From positions 1 through 6,836 of the forward strand of contig JBLMZH010000062.1 in assembly GCA_050258715.1 (NCBI GenBank): 6,836 bases of DNA. The letters are read 5' to 3'. The translations under genes and the position numbers were made by a program. The notes below the pieces were generated by a model that worked only from the letters and a program-made list of their open reading frames with translations, was not told where the DNA came from and made no database searches. Positions within the stretch are counted from its first letter, which is position 1. The number at the start of each line of letters is the position of its first letter. Below, piece after piece: positions 1 through 6,042 of the stretch. This stretch comes from JBLMZH01 sp050258715 (lineage in GTDB: Bacteria; Patescibacteriota; Doudnabacteria; UBA920; O2-02-FULL-48-8).

Positions 1-1226
1 GCGGCAGCGTTTACGTTTCAGTCTCAGGGGGCAGCAACAACGGCAATTTGTGGCTAAGCTCGGACAACGTCAGTCTGAATTCCGGACAGACAACGACTTT
101 GACTATTTATACGAGCGGCGGGTACTACGGGACCTCATTTTACGTTTCCAGCAATTCCAATTCGGGCACAGTCAGCGCTTCGGTCTCTGGCAACAGCCTG
201 ACATTGAATGCCTTAAGCAACGGCTCGAGCACCGTGACCGTCTGCGGCTATTCCTATTCGGGATGCGACAGCGTCTATGTCACCGTTTCGGGCTCGTCCA
301 ATCCAGGCAGCGTCTGGGTTTCGCCGAGCAGCATAAACTTAAACGTCGGCCAAACCAGCGGCGTCTCGATCTATTCCGACACCGGCAGCAATTCCGGCTA
401 CTATGTTTCCTCCAACAGCAACACGAACGCGGTAACGTCAACCATTTCCGGCAACAACCTGAATCTGACCGGCAACAATAACGGTTATGCCACGGTCTTA
501 GTCTGCGCTTACTCCAGCAATTACGCCTGCGCTTCGGTTTACGTCACTGTGAACGGATCGACCTGGAATCAGATCAGCTTCTTAAGCCAAAGCCTGCCGC
601 AGCCGACGATCAACCAGTATTATTCCGCGCAACTTTCGGTTTCCGGCGGTTCTTGGCCATACTACTTTTCGCTCATCTCCGGAAGCCTGCCCAACGGCCT
701 CACCTTAAGCAGCTCAGGATTGATCTCCGGCACGCCGACTACGAGCGGCTATTACAATTTTCAGGTCCGGGCAAGCGACTCGCAAAATCGAACCGGCAGC
801 CAAAATCTTTCAGTCACCGTCGGAAATATCTGGGGCGGGCAAACCTACAAGAACGGGACCCTGATCTCGGAAAACGGCACGATCTATATCGTGTACAAGA
901 ACTTGAAAAGCGGATTCGCCAACATGTGGTCGTTCTCAGGATTGGGATACCGGGCTGAAAACATCCTCAATACCGGCTTCACCAATCTGGCCAATTCGGG
1001 TTATGTCATAAACACCATGCAGATCGCTCATCCCTGGGGCTCTTGGATCAAAAGCGGCTCTACGGTTTACTTCGTGCACCAGGACGGCCTGATCCCGATC
1101 CCGTCCTTCGACGTTTTTCTCAATAATGGCGGGGAGGACCGCCTGGTCGTTCCGGCCAATTCCTATGATTTTTCGAACAAACCGGTTTTGGGCCTCATGA
1201 CCTCAAACGACTGGCGTTTACGGTAG
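1..1226 (+). CDS. Ig-like repeat surface protein, C-terminal part (5' end outside the window)
   Basis: The frame is open from the left edge (first full codon at 3) to a TAG at 1224-1226, giving 407 visible residues. The TTG at 48 is simply residue 16, not a start. Two tandem Big-like beta-sandwich repeats of about 88 residues occupy about 16-103 and 104-190, after the tail of a third (GSVYVSVSG). Each repeat opens with a W-V/L-S strand and ends in VYVTV, and each carries one cysteine pair (81/88 and 168/176), probably a disulfide, which implies an extracytoplasmic location. Residues about 198-272 match the putative-Ig (He_PIG) pattern, with LPNGL, GLISGTP and a closing VRASDS...LSVTV. The last 135 residues hold two weakly similar modules (GTLIS..GTIYIVYKN and SWIKSGSTVYFVHQDG), a form I recall from CPR surface proteins. 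The role is probably cell-surface display or adhesion; the signal peptide or anchor would lie off-window. The family is clear, the function is inferred. Confidence 0.85.
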   Translation, partial: GSVYVSVSGGSNNGNLWLSSDNVSLNSGQTTTLTIYTSGGYYGTSFYVSSNSNSGTVSASVSGNSLTLNALSNGSSTVTVCGYSYSGCDSVYVTVSGSSNPGSVWVSPSSINLNVGQTSGVSIYSDTGSNSGYYVSSNSNTNAVTSTISGNNLNLTGNNNGYATVLVCAYSSNYACASVYVTVNGSTWNQISFLSQSLPQPTINQYYSAQLSVSGGSWPYYFSLISGSLPNGLTLSSSGLISGTPTTSGYYNFQVRASDSQNRTGSQNLSVTVGNIWGGQTYKNGTLISENGTIYIVYKNLKSGFANMWSFSGLGYRAENILNTGFTNLANSGYVINTMQIAHPWGSWIKSGSTVYFVHQDGLIPIPSFDVFLNNGGEDRLVVPANSYDFSNKPVLGLMTSNDWRLR

Positions 1227-1270
1227 CTTTGGGAGGGGACTTGCAAAAACTGGCGGATTTATTGACGTTT

Positions 1271-1279
1271 TGCTATACT
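1271..1279 (+). promoter_or_regulatory. Extended -10 promoter for the HU gene
   Basis: TGCTATACT fits an extended -10 (TG-n-TATAAT, five of six in the hexamer). No -35 lies at 16-18 bp: TTGACG at 1262 is only 6 bp away and cannot serve. Transcription would start near 1286, giving a leader of about 65 nt before the HU ATG. An imperfect AT-rich palindrome (TTAAT at 1293-1297, ATTAA at 1305-1309) lies just downstream of the predicted start and could be an operator. No terminator is visible between the upstream gene and this site, so read-through is possible. Confidence 0.5.
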
Positions 1280-1311
1280 TATCCCAGAACTGTTAATAAT
1301 TATCATTAAGG

Positions 1312-1336
1312 CCCAAAAGGCAGAAAGCCTTCTGGG
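1312..1336 (+). promoter_or_regulatory. Leader hairpin overlapping the HU ribosome binding site
   Basis: CCCA at 1312-1315 pairs with TGGG at 1333-1336, and AAGGC at 1317-1321 pairs with GCCTT at 1327-1331, around an AGAAA loop with one A/C mismatch. The GGG of the 3' arm is also the start of the Shine-Dalgarno GGGAGAA (1334-1340, 10 nt before the ATG). The folded form would therefore partly hide the ribosome site. The structure is visible; a regulatory role is inferred. Confidence 0.45.
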
Positions 1337-1350
1337 AGAAATAAACTACT

Positions 1351-1635
1351 ATGGCCAAAGGCATGACCAAGTCCGAGGTGCTGACCGCCGTTGCCGAAAA
1401 GCTCGGCAAAAGCCGCAAAGAAGTGGCTGAAATGATGGAAACCATCGTTACCTTAGCTTATGATGAAGCTAAGAAAAACGGCGAATTCACTATCCCGGGC
1501 TTAGGCAAACTCCTCAAAAAGCACCGAGAAGCCCGCATGGGCCGGAATCCGGCGACTGGCGAACAGATCAAGATCCCTGCCAAGACCGTTGTGAAATTCC
1601 GAGTTGCGAAAGCGGCTAAGGACGCTATTCTCTAA
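1351..1635 (+). CDS. HU-family DNA-binding protein
   Basis: This 94-residue protein is the normal length for HU/IHF. It is a small basic nucleoid protein that binds and bends DNA as a dimer. The N-terminal helix pair (about 5-40) has the usual MTKSEVLTAVAEKLGKSRKE start. It is followed by the FTIPGLGKL beta segment (46-54) and the DNA-clasping arm ARMGRNPATGEQIKIPA (61-77), with the intercalating Pro at 67 in R65-N66-P67. The C-terminal helix is VAKAAKDAIL. The ATG at 1351 is chosen because GGGAGAA sits 10 nt upstream; the ATG at codon 5 would leave the site 22 nt away. The gene is monocistronic, with a promoter at 1271 and a terminator at 1646. It looks like a generic HU; nothing in the sequence shows which partner it uses. 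Confidence 0.97.
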   Translation: MAKGMTKSEVLTAVAEKLGKSRKEVAEMMETIVTLAYDEAKKNGEFTIPGLGKLLKKHREARMGRNPATGEQIKIPAKTVVKFRVAKAAKDAIL

Positions 1636-1645
1636 AAAAATCATC

Positions 1646-1680
1646 AAAAAAACACCTTGTGATCCAACAGGTGTTTTTTT
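1646..1680 (+). terminator. Intrinsic terminator of the HU gene
   Basis: ACACCT (1652-1657) pairs with AGGTGT (1669-1674), the stem can be extended by the upstream A run pairing with the T run, and seven Ts follow at 1674-1680. An alternative inner pairing TTG/CAA (1657-1659 with 1665-1667) tightens the loop. It begins 10 nt after the HU stop codon. Confidence 0.88.
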
Positions 1681-1700
1681 GTGGCTTGAATAAAAACAGC

Positions 1701-1729
1701 TTGACAAATAAGCAATAAATTGACATAAT
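1701..1729 (+). promoter_or_regulatory. Canonical promoter for the MscS-like gene
   Basis: TTGACA (1701-1706), a 17-bp spacer and CATAAT (1724-1729) form a near-consensus housekeeping promoter. The TGA before CATAAT also makes it an extended -10. Transcription should start near 1736, leaving about 165 nt of untranslated leader before the ATG at 1901. Confidence 0.8.
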
Positions 1730-1735
1730 CATCTT

Positions 1736-1900
1736 AATCCTATAAAACTGAATTTTTAACCCCCGCTGTTAAAGGTTTGGACTCGGATCTTTCAGAAACT
1801 CAATTGCTTTGTTTTCCTAATTTGGAAAAAATTAAAAGGTCATAAGCTGCAGCCTTAAGGCCGCAGTGTTTACGGGAGGGGAAGGAAGGGGGTGAATTAA
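1736..1900 (+). promoter_or_regulatory. Long structured 5' leader of the MscS-like gene
   Basis: No gene fits in this stretch. It can form TTTAAC/GTTAAA (1755-1760 with 1768-1773, 7-nt loop), TTTTCC/GGAAAA (1812-1817 with 1824-1829), and CTGCAGCC/GGCCGCAG (1847-1854 with 1859-1866, one mismatch, TTAA loop). AAAGGT at 1771-1776 can alternatively pair with ATCTTT at 1787-1792, which competes with the first stem. The leader ends in a 19-nt purine run (1874-1892) that merges into the Shine-Dalgarno GGGGGTGA (1888-1895), 5 nt before the ATG. It resembles no riboswitch class I recognise. Confidence 0.45.
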
Positions 1901-2572
1901 ATGAATTATTCTACCACCATCGCGAATTCCCTGCAGGATCTTTTCAATCGCATTGCCGAGTTCCTGCCGAACTTCATCGTGGCCGTGATAGTATTAGTGG
2001 TCGGCTGGATTATCGCGGTTGCGCTCGCCAAGCTCGTTAAGGCCGGACTTATGTCGGCCAAGGTTGACGAAGTCGGGGACAAGCTCGGATTGCAGCAGGT
2101 ATCGGCCCGGACCGGCATGAAAATGACCATTTCGGGTTTGATCGCCTGGATCATCAAGTGGTTCTTGATTGTCGCTTTGTTTTTGGCCGCTGCCGACATC
2201 CTCGGACTGACCCAGATTTCAGCCTTCCTAAACCAAGTTCTGCTTTACATTCCGAACGTCGTCGCCGCTGCCGCCATCCTTCTTATCGGCGCCCTGCTTG
2301 GCCGCTTCCTTTCTCGCCTGGTCAGGCACAGCGTTGCCGCAGCAGCCTTGCATTCCGCTGACATGCTCGGCACCGTGACCTACTGGGCGGTAATGGTTTT
2401 TGCCATTTTGGCCGCCATGGACCAGCTCGGAGTTGCGCAAGCCTTCATCCAAACCTTGTTCACCGGCATCATTATCATGATCGCCATTGCCGGCGGCCTA
2501 GCCTTCGGCCTCGGCGGACGCGAGCATGCCTCTAAGGTCCTGGATCGAATCGAAAAGGACATCAAGTCATAA
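1901..2572 (+). CDS. MscS-related membrane protein made of conserved TM helices (no beta domain)
   Basis: This 223-residue, strongly hydrophobic protein has about five membrane segments (near 23-46, 79-101, 115-137, 158-174 and 183-205). It appears internally duplicated. PNFIVAVIVLVVGWII (23-38) matches PNVVAAAAILLIGALL (118-133), and W-x-n-ALFLAAADILGLTQ (87-105) matches W-x-n-FAILAAMDQLGVAQ (162-180). Such PN-containing helices are the conserved TM helix of MscS-related channels of the CmpX type. The last segment ends in GGLAFGLGGREHASKVL (198-214), which resembles the Gly/Ala-rich pore helix of MscS. The protein stops there, so the cytoplasmic beta domain and vestibule are absent. The ATG at 1901 has GGGGGTGA 5 nt upstream. 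It probably acts in the inner membrane in tension sensing or membrane organisation; channel activity is not shown by the sequence. Confidence 0.85.
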   Translation: MNYSTTIANSLQDLFNRIAEFLPNFIVAVIVLVVGWIIAVALAKLVKAGLMSAKVDEVGDKLGLQQVSARTGMKMTISGLIAWIIKWFLIVALFLAAADILGLTQISAFLNQVLLYIPNVVAAAAILLIGALLGRFLSRLVRHSVAAAALHSADMLGTVTYWAVMVFAILAAMDQLGVAQAFIQTLFTGIIIMIAIAGGLAFGLGGREHASKVLDRIEKDIKS

Positions 2573-2582
2573 GCGAGTTTTA

Positions 2583-2600
2583 TAAAAATATATATTTTTA
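2583..2600. repeat. Perfect 18-bp A/T palindrome
   Basis: The palindrome starts TAAAAATAT and its centre lies between 2591 and 2592. It sits between the MscS-like stop codon and the bidirectional terminator. On the minus strand it directly follows the terminator's T run. It may merely extend the melting-prone termination zone. Confidence 0.6.
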
Positions 2601-2637
2601 CAAAAACCCCCGGGCATAAAAGCTTTGGGGGTTTTTG
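2601..2637. terminator. Bidirectional intrinsic terminator between convergent genes
   Basis: CAAAAACCCCC (2601-2611) pairs perfectly with GGGGGTTTTTG (2627-2637): an 11-bp stem with a 15-nt loop. Each strand presents a GC core followed by five Us, so it can stop both the MscS-like transcript and the convergent glycosyltransferase transcript. It lies 28 nt after the first stop codon and 14 nt from the other. Confidence 0.88.
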
Positions 2638-2651
2638 GTTTGTCGAGGAAT

Positions 2652-4400
2652 TTACTGCGCGTCGAATTCGGTATTGAATTTTAGTTCGAGAGGCCTGCTG
2701 TTTAGGATTTGCAAATAGGCGTAGCTTATTGCTTCGTCGTTTTTTCCTGTTTCGTATGCCTTTGAAATTAAAGTTTTAGCCTCGTCCTCGTTCCCGCTGT
2801 TATACTTCAAAACCGCCAGGCCAAGATAAAGCCAAGGGCTTTGTTTGCCTTTTCGCATCAGTTCTTCCAGCATCGGGGCGTCATTCTTCATGTCATTTTT
2901 TAGAATGGTGACGACGGCCAGGTTTTTATAAAGAGTTTGGTAATCCCCGTAGTTCAAACCTTCCAGGTAAGTTTTTTGGGCTTGATCGTAATTTTTCAGA
3001 TGATAATAAACGCCTCCGAGAGTATTGTGGTTTGTGAAGTACGGGAAAAGCGCCACGGATTTATTGGCGTAATTTAAGGCTGAATTCAGGTCGCGATTTT
3101 TTATGGCCTTGGTGGCCAGGTAGTCCTGGACTGCGTAGTCATCGTGAAGATAGCGGAAGTCTTTTGTGATTAAAGTTTCGTCATTTTTCCAATCAAAGCC
3201 TCTGATGAAAGTCCTGGCTGAAAAAAGCGCGATAACGGCTACGACAAAAGCCATTAAGGCTTTTTGTTTGTTTTTAAAATTCAAAATCTGCCAAGCAGCA
3301 GCGATTAGTCCGAGTGCACCTACAATCGGGAAATAAAACCAGCGTTCCGACACGGTGAAGTCGAGGGGGATAACTTGCGAATGAAAAAGTAAACCAAGCA
3401 GCAACCATGACCCGAAAAACAGGGCGGTCCTGAAGTGCTCCGGCTTCTTTTTTTGAATTAGAATTAATACCAATATTCCCGCTCCCAAGACAACCAGGTC
3501 AATGATCAGAGGAAGAAAGAAATGGCGGAAGCTCAAGTTAAGATAAACCCAACGGTTGGAGCTTACAAGCGTGACGGGGAAAACAAATTTTCTTATATAG
3601 AACAGAATTATCTCAGGAAAATTCAAAAGCCTTTTACCCAAACTCAGTAGGGCAATATTCGTATTTTTTGGGTTGGTAATCAACCCCACGGCGCAGATTT
3701 TTAAAGTAAGATAAACGGACAAAACCATAAGGGATTGTGCGAGGAAGCGGAAGAAGTTGTCGCGCTTGTATATGAGAAGATAAATAAGGCTGATTATTAT
3801 GAACAACAATCCTGTTTCTTTGGAAAGGAGAGAAAGGGACAGGTAGATTACGGCCGCAACGCTGTTCAGATAGCCGGGCCGGGACAAAAACCAAAATCCC
3901 AGAGCGCCGAAGAAAAAGAATAAAACTTCCTGGAAGTTGGAAACGTAAAACACTGAGGCGCTGTTTATGGGGTGGACCAAAAAAATCAGAGCTGCGACCA
4001 ACGAAATCTTCTCGTTAAAAAATCTTTTAAAAATATAAAATATGAGAATGGCGTTTAGAATGTGAAATATGATCTGAAAGAAATGGAAAGCCGCCGGAGA
4101 CAATCGGAAGATGGAATAAAGGACGGCATAAACCGAAAGTGTCAGCGGCTTGTAATACACTCCGGCCAGTTTTGAGTTGTCCAAATAAAAAGAGCCGCCC
4201 GCAAAGAAACTTGGAATGTTCTTTGGCGAACGGATCAAAATGTTGTCTACAACCTGGGCATTATCGTCTCCCAGAAAGCCGTTTCCGAGACTTGGCAAAA
4301 AAACCAGAAACCCGAGGATTATGATGACCCAGACTGCTTTCCTGGAAAAAGACCCAAAATATCCCTTAATTATCACGAAAAGCGACGGCTCGCTTTGCAT
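2652..4400 (-). CDS. TMTC-like GT-C membrane glycosyltransferase with C-terminal TPRs
   Basis: This 582-residue protein has many hydrophobic segments over residues 1-395 and a soluble TPR tail. An N-terminal helix (23-38) is followed by GDDNAQV with an Asp pair at 45-46, the usual first-loop acidic motif of GT-C enzymes that use lipid-linked sugars. YYKPLT (82-87), AFHFFQIIFHILNAILIF (104-121), HPIN (143-146) and SERWFYFP (351-358) match the TMTC/PMT-like order. Four TPR-like units fill about 422-555. It probably adds sugars to proteins on the outer face of the membrane; donor and target are unknown. The HPxHxEA glutamate and the following R-x-D-L motif of better-known members are not conserved here (HPINSASV...SNFQEV). 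The ATG at 4400 is preferred because an extended -10 ends 6 nt upstream. The frame stays open to a GTG at 4490, but that would add 30 uncharacteristic residues and has no properly spaced ribosome site. The gene is AT-richer than the operon to its right. Confidence 0.85.
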   Translation of the reverse strand: MQSEPSLFVIIKGYFGSFSRKAVWVIIILGFLVFLPSLGNGFLGDDNAQVVDNILIRSPKNIPSFFAGGSFYLDNSKLAGVYYKPLTLSVYAVLYSIFRLSPAAFHFFQIIFHILNAILIFYIFKRFFNEKISLVAALIFLVHPINSASVFYVSNFQEVLFFFFGALGFWFLSRPGYLNSVAAVIYLSLSLLSKETGLLFIIISLIYLLIYKRDNFFRFLAQSLMVLSVYLTLKICAVGLITNPKNTNIALLSLGKRLLNFPEIILFYIRKFVFPVTLVSSNRWVYLNLSFRHFFLPLIIDLVVLGAGILVLILIQKKKPEHFRTALFFGSWLLLGLLFHSQVIPLDFTVSERWFYFPIVGALGLIAAAWQILNFKNKQKALMAFVVAVIALFSARTFIRGFDWKNDETLITKDFRYLHDDYAVQDYLATKAIKNRDLNSALNYANKSVALFPYFTNHNTLGGVYYHLKNYDQAQKTYLEGLNYGDYQTLYKNLAVVTILKNDMKNDAPMLEELMRKGKQSPWLYLGLAVLKYNSGNEDEAKTLISKAYETGKNDEAISYAYLQILNSRPLELKFNTEFDAQ

Positions 4401-4406
4401 GCCAAC

Positions 4407-4415
4407 ACTATAACA
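4407..4415 (-). promoter_or_regulatory. Extended -10 promoter giving a leaderless glycosyltransferase mRNA
   Basis: On the minus strand TGTTATAGT reads as TG-n-TATAGT (hexamer at 4412-4407). Six bases separate it from the ATG at 4400, which puts the expected start site at or next to the A of the ATG. No Shine-Dalgarno exists in the gap. The best -35 candidate, TTTAAC at 4437-4432, has a long 19-bp spacer. Confidence 0.55.
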
Positions 4416-4495
4416 CAAAGCTATTGCTTGCGTTAAACGGGTTGTGGTTTGTCGGTAGGGCGTCGGGGGTTTCGGTAGTTGGTTAGGCACTTCCT

Positions 4496-4537
4496 AAATA
4501 AAAAACCGTCGGAGCAGCTGGGATTGCTCCGACGGTT
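4496..4537 (-). terminator. Strong intrinsic terminator of the nuclease operon
   Basis: On the minus strand a 13-bp perfect stem (4537-4525 with 4516-4504, core CTCCGACGG) with an 8-nt loop is followed by TTTTTTATTT (4505-4496). The first stem base is the last base of the nuclease TGA stop. On the plus strand no T run follows, so it works only leftward. Confidence 0.93.
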
Positions 4538-6036
4538 CATTCGACTTTCCTTCTTGGACAGTCTGGACAGGGACAGTATTGCGCGAGTTCGCCGACGCTG
4601 ACGCTCTTTGCGGCGATTAGGCCAACGTTCTCAACAAACCAACGAGGCGTGAGTTTGAATTCGACGCAAGGGCAAGGCCCCAGCGCCGTGAGAAACCGCT
4701 GGCAATCGTTCGCCAGAGAGCCTTTGATTGATGGGGTTGGGATGCCCCGCAGCCTGGTGCGCGGAAGAAAATCTCCCGACGCGACCATCTCCCGCCGTCT
4801 TAGCCGCCGGACCTTGCTCATGTACGGCGAGCGCTTGGGCCCCCGGACAAAAAGCATGCCCTGTTCCGATTCAGCTCTTTCCGGCCGCGAGACCTGAACC
4901 GCTGGTTCAGCCGGTTCGTACAGGTCGTTGCCGTGCTTCAGCCTGTACTCTTCCCAATCTTCGCGGTGGTCCACAAGGCAGAGCTCGTAGTACTGGCACA
5001 CCTTAGGGCACCAGCTTCCGATTCTTGGTACGAACCGGCCCTGGACGACGTTGTCCTCCAAAGCGAGCTTGCCTGCGAAGTCGGAGCTTGGCCGCCAATC
5101 CTCCCGCTGTTTAAGGCTGAAGGAATTGGCATGAACGACCATGTAGACCATTTGCCGGATGTCACTGACCAGCCGGTCCAGGTCTTCAACGTGGATCGAC
5201 CGGCGGCAAGGGACGGGGATGCGCTTAAGCGCTAGCGTTTTGGCGCCGTGCTCCTTTCGGAAGGCGGTTGGGATGTCGAGCGGCTGGATGTACATGTCCC
5301 GGGGCGGGCGGCCAGTGAGCTTGGTCATCACGTAGTGATAGACCGTCATCTGGATGTCTTCCGCCAGCTTTTGCCGTTTTTGGTAGTCGCTGATGACGTA
5401 GCCGGTCTTGTAGTCGGTCAGGTCGTAAAAGCCGGGTGCGTACCGGATCCTGTCGATCTGGCCTTCAAACCGCACCCGCCATTCCGAGTTCGGGACCCCG
5501 ATCAGCAGGTTGTAGCGGTTGAAATTGAACTCGAACGCCATGTCGGTGAAGGGGAGAGGCTCGGTGTACTCCAAGACCAAAGAGTAGAGGGAGTTGAAAG
5601 CCCTTCTCTTGCCTTCTTCGATCTTTTTCTCGATGAACTCCTCGTATTCTGCTTCGGTCTTCGCCGCCCGTTCAGCCTGAGTCATCCATCTGATCGGTTC
5701 CATGGGGGCGCTTTCGCCCCGCGCACTATGTTTCTCGCGCAGGACATCTTCAACGAGGATAACCCCATAGCGGACCGTTTTCGCGAGGCGTTTCAGGTCA
5801 AAGTCAGAGATCGGCCGGCCAGTTTGCTTGACCTTGGTCCATGCCATCTTGGCGAGCCTTTGTGCCATCAAGTGGATGACGGTGCCGTGAGCTGCCGCAT
5901 AAGGGACGGACACACTCGGAACGCCGATGAAATTGCCGCGGTATGCGCGGTTGGCCTCGCACATCCCGCAGTAGTTCGTCATGGCGCTGGCCGAGAGGTG
6001 GTCGATGTCCTTGAGAGGATAGGGACTGATGATCAT
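4537..6036 (-). CDS. RecB/Cas4/AddB-like PD-(D/E)XK nuclease with Fe-S cysteines and extra Cys-rich tail
   Basis: This 499-residue protein carries the RecB-family nuclease motifs in order. HLSASAMTNYC opens it (13-23). H55 follows in HGTVIHLMAQ, then D195 in EGQIDRI, D208-x-K210 in DYKTG, and Q229-x3-Y233 in QMTVY. C23 (or C26) together with C343-x3-C347-x5-C353 fits the one-plus-three cysteine pattern of Fe-S nucleases such as AddB and Cas4. Beyond that core, residues about 395-499 are Arg-rich and then Cys-rich: C445, CPC at 455-457 and CPCPDC at 488-493. This may be a zinc-binding module. The expected activity is metal-dependent DNA exonuclease or endonuclease, cytoplasmic, in repair, recombination or phage replication. 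The start at 6036 keeps the LSAS segment. Its ribosome site is weak (GAAG), and it lies 6 nt after the upstream stop, so translation is probably coupled. There is no CRISPR array or other cas gene, so a Cas4 role is unsupported. Confidence 0.88.
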   Translation of the reverse strand: MIISPYPLKDIDHLSASAMTNYCGMCEANRAYRGNFIGVPSVSVPYAAAHGTVIHLMAQRLAKMAWTKVKQTGRPISDFDLKRLAKTVRYGVILVEDVLREKHSARGESAPMEPIRWMTQAERAAKTEAEYEEFIEKKIEEGKRRAFNSLYSLVLEYTEPLPFTDMAFEFNFNRYNLLIGVPNSEWRVRFEGQIDRIRYAPGFYDLTDYKTGYVISDYQKRQKLAEDIQMTVYHYVMTKLTGRPPRDMYIQPLDIPTAFRKEHGAKTLALKRIPVPCRRSIHVEDLDRLVSDIRQMVYMVVHANSFSLKQREDWRPSSDFAGKLALEDNVVQGRFVPRIGSWCPKVCQYYELCLVDHREDWEEYRLKHGNDLYEPAEPAVQVSRPERAESEQGMLFVRGPKRSPYMSKVRRLRRREMVASGDFLPRTRLRGIPTPSIKGSLANDCQRFLTALGPCPCVEFKLTPRWFVENVGLIAAKSVSVGELAQYCPCPDCPRRKVE

Positions 6037-6042
6037 GATGCT

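Noticed and set aside
50..481. Second plus-strand frame of 143 codons inside the Ig-like gene
   Set aside because: Its Arg/Gln/Phe-rich translation is a shifted reading of the Ser/Asn repeat codons; the Ig-like frame explains the region fully.
1205..1219. AAACG/CGTTT hairpin as terminator of the surface-protein gene
   Set aside because: It is a 5-bp stem inside the coding region with no T run after it; no convincing terminator was found before the HU promoter.
1262..1267. TTGACG as the -35 of the HU promoter
   Set aside because: It lies only 6 bp before the TATACT hexamer, and nothing resembling a -10 lies 16-18 bp downstream.
1501..1707. Minus-strand frame of 68 codons across the HU gene and its terminator
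   Set aside because: It runs opposite a certain HU gene and through its terminator, with no motif or ribosome site.
4401..4490. N-terminal extension of the glycosyltransferase from a GTG at 4490
   Set aside because: The extra 30 residues are Pro/Thr/Gln-rich and unlike the family, the ribosome site is not properly spaced, and a promoter lies inside this stretch.
4537..6036. Cas4 of a CRISPR adaptation module
   Set aside because: Motifs are shared with all RecB-like Fe-S nucleases. There are no direct-repeat arrays or cas1/cas2 in the window, and the protein is far longer than a typical Cas4.
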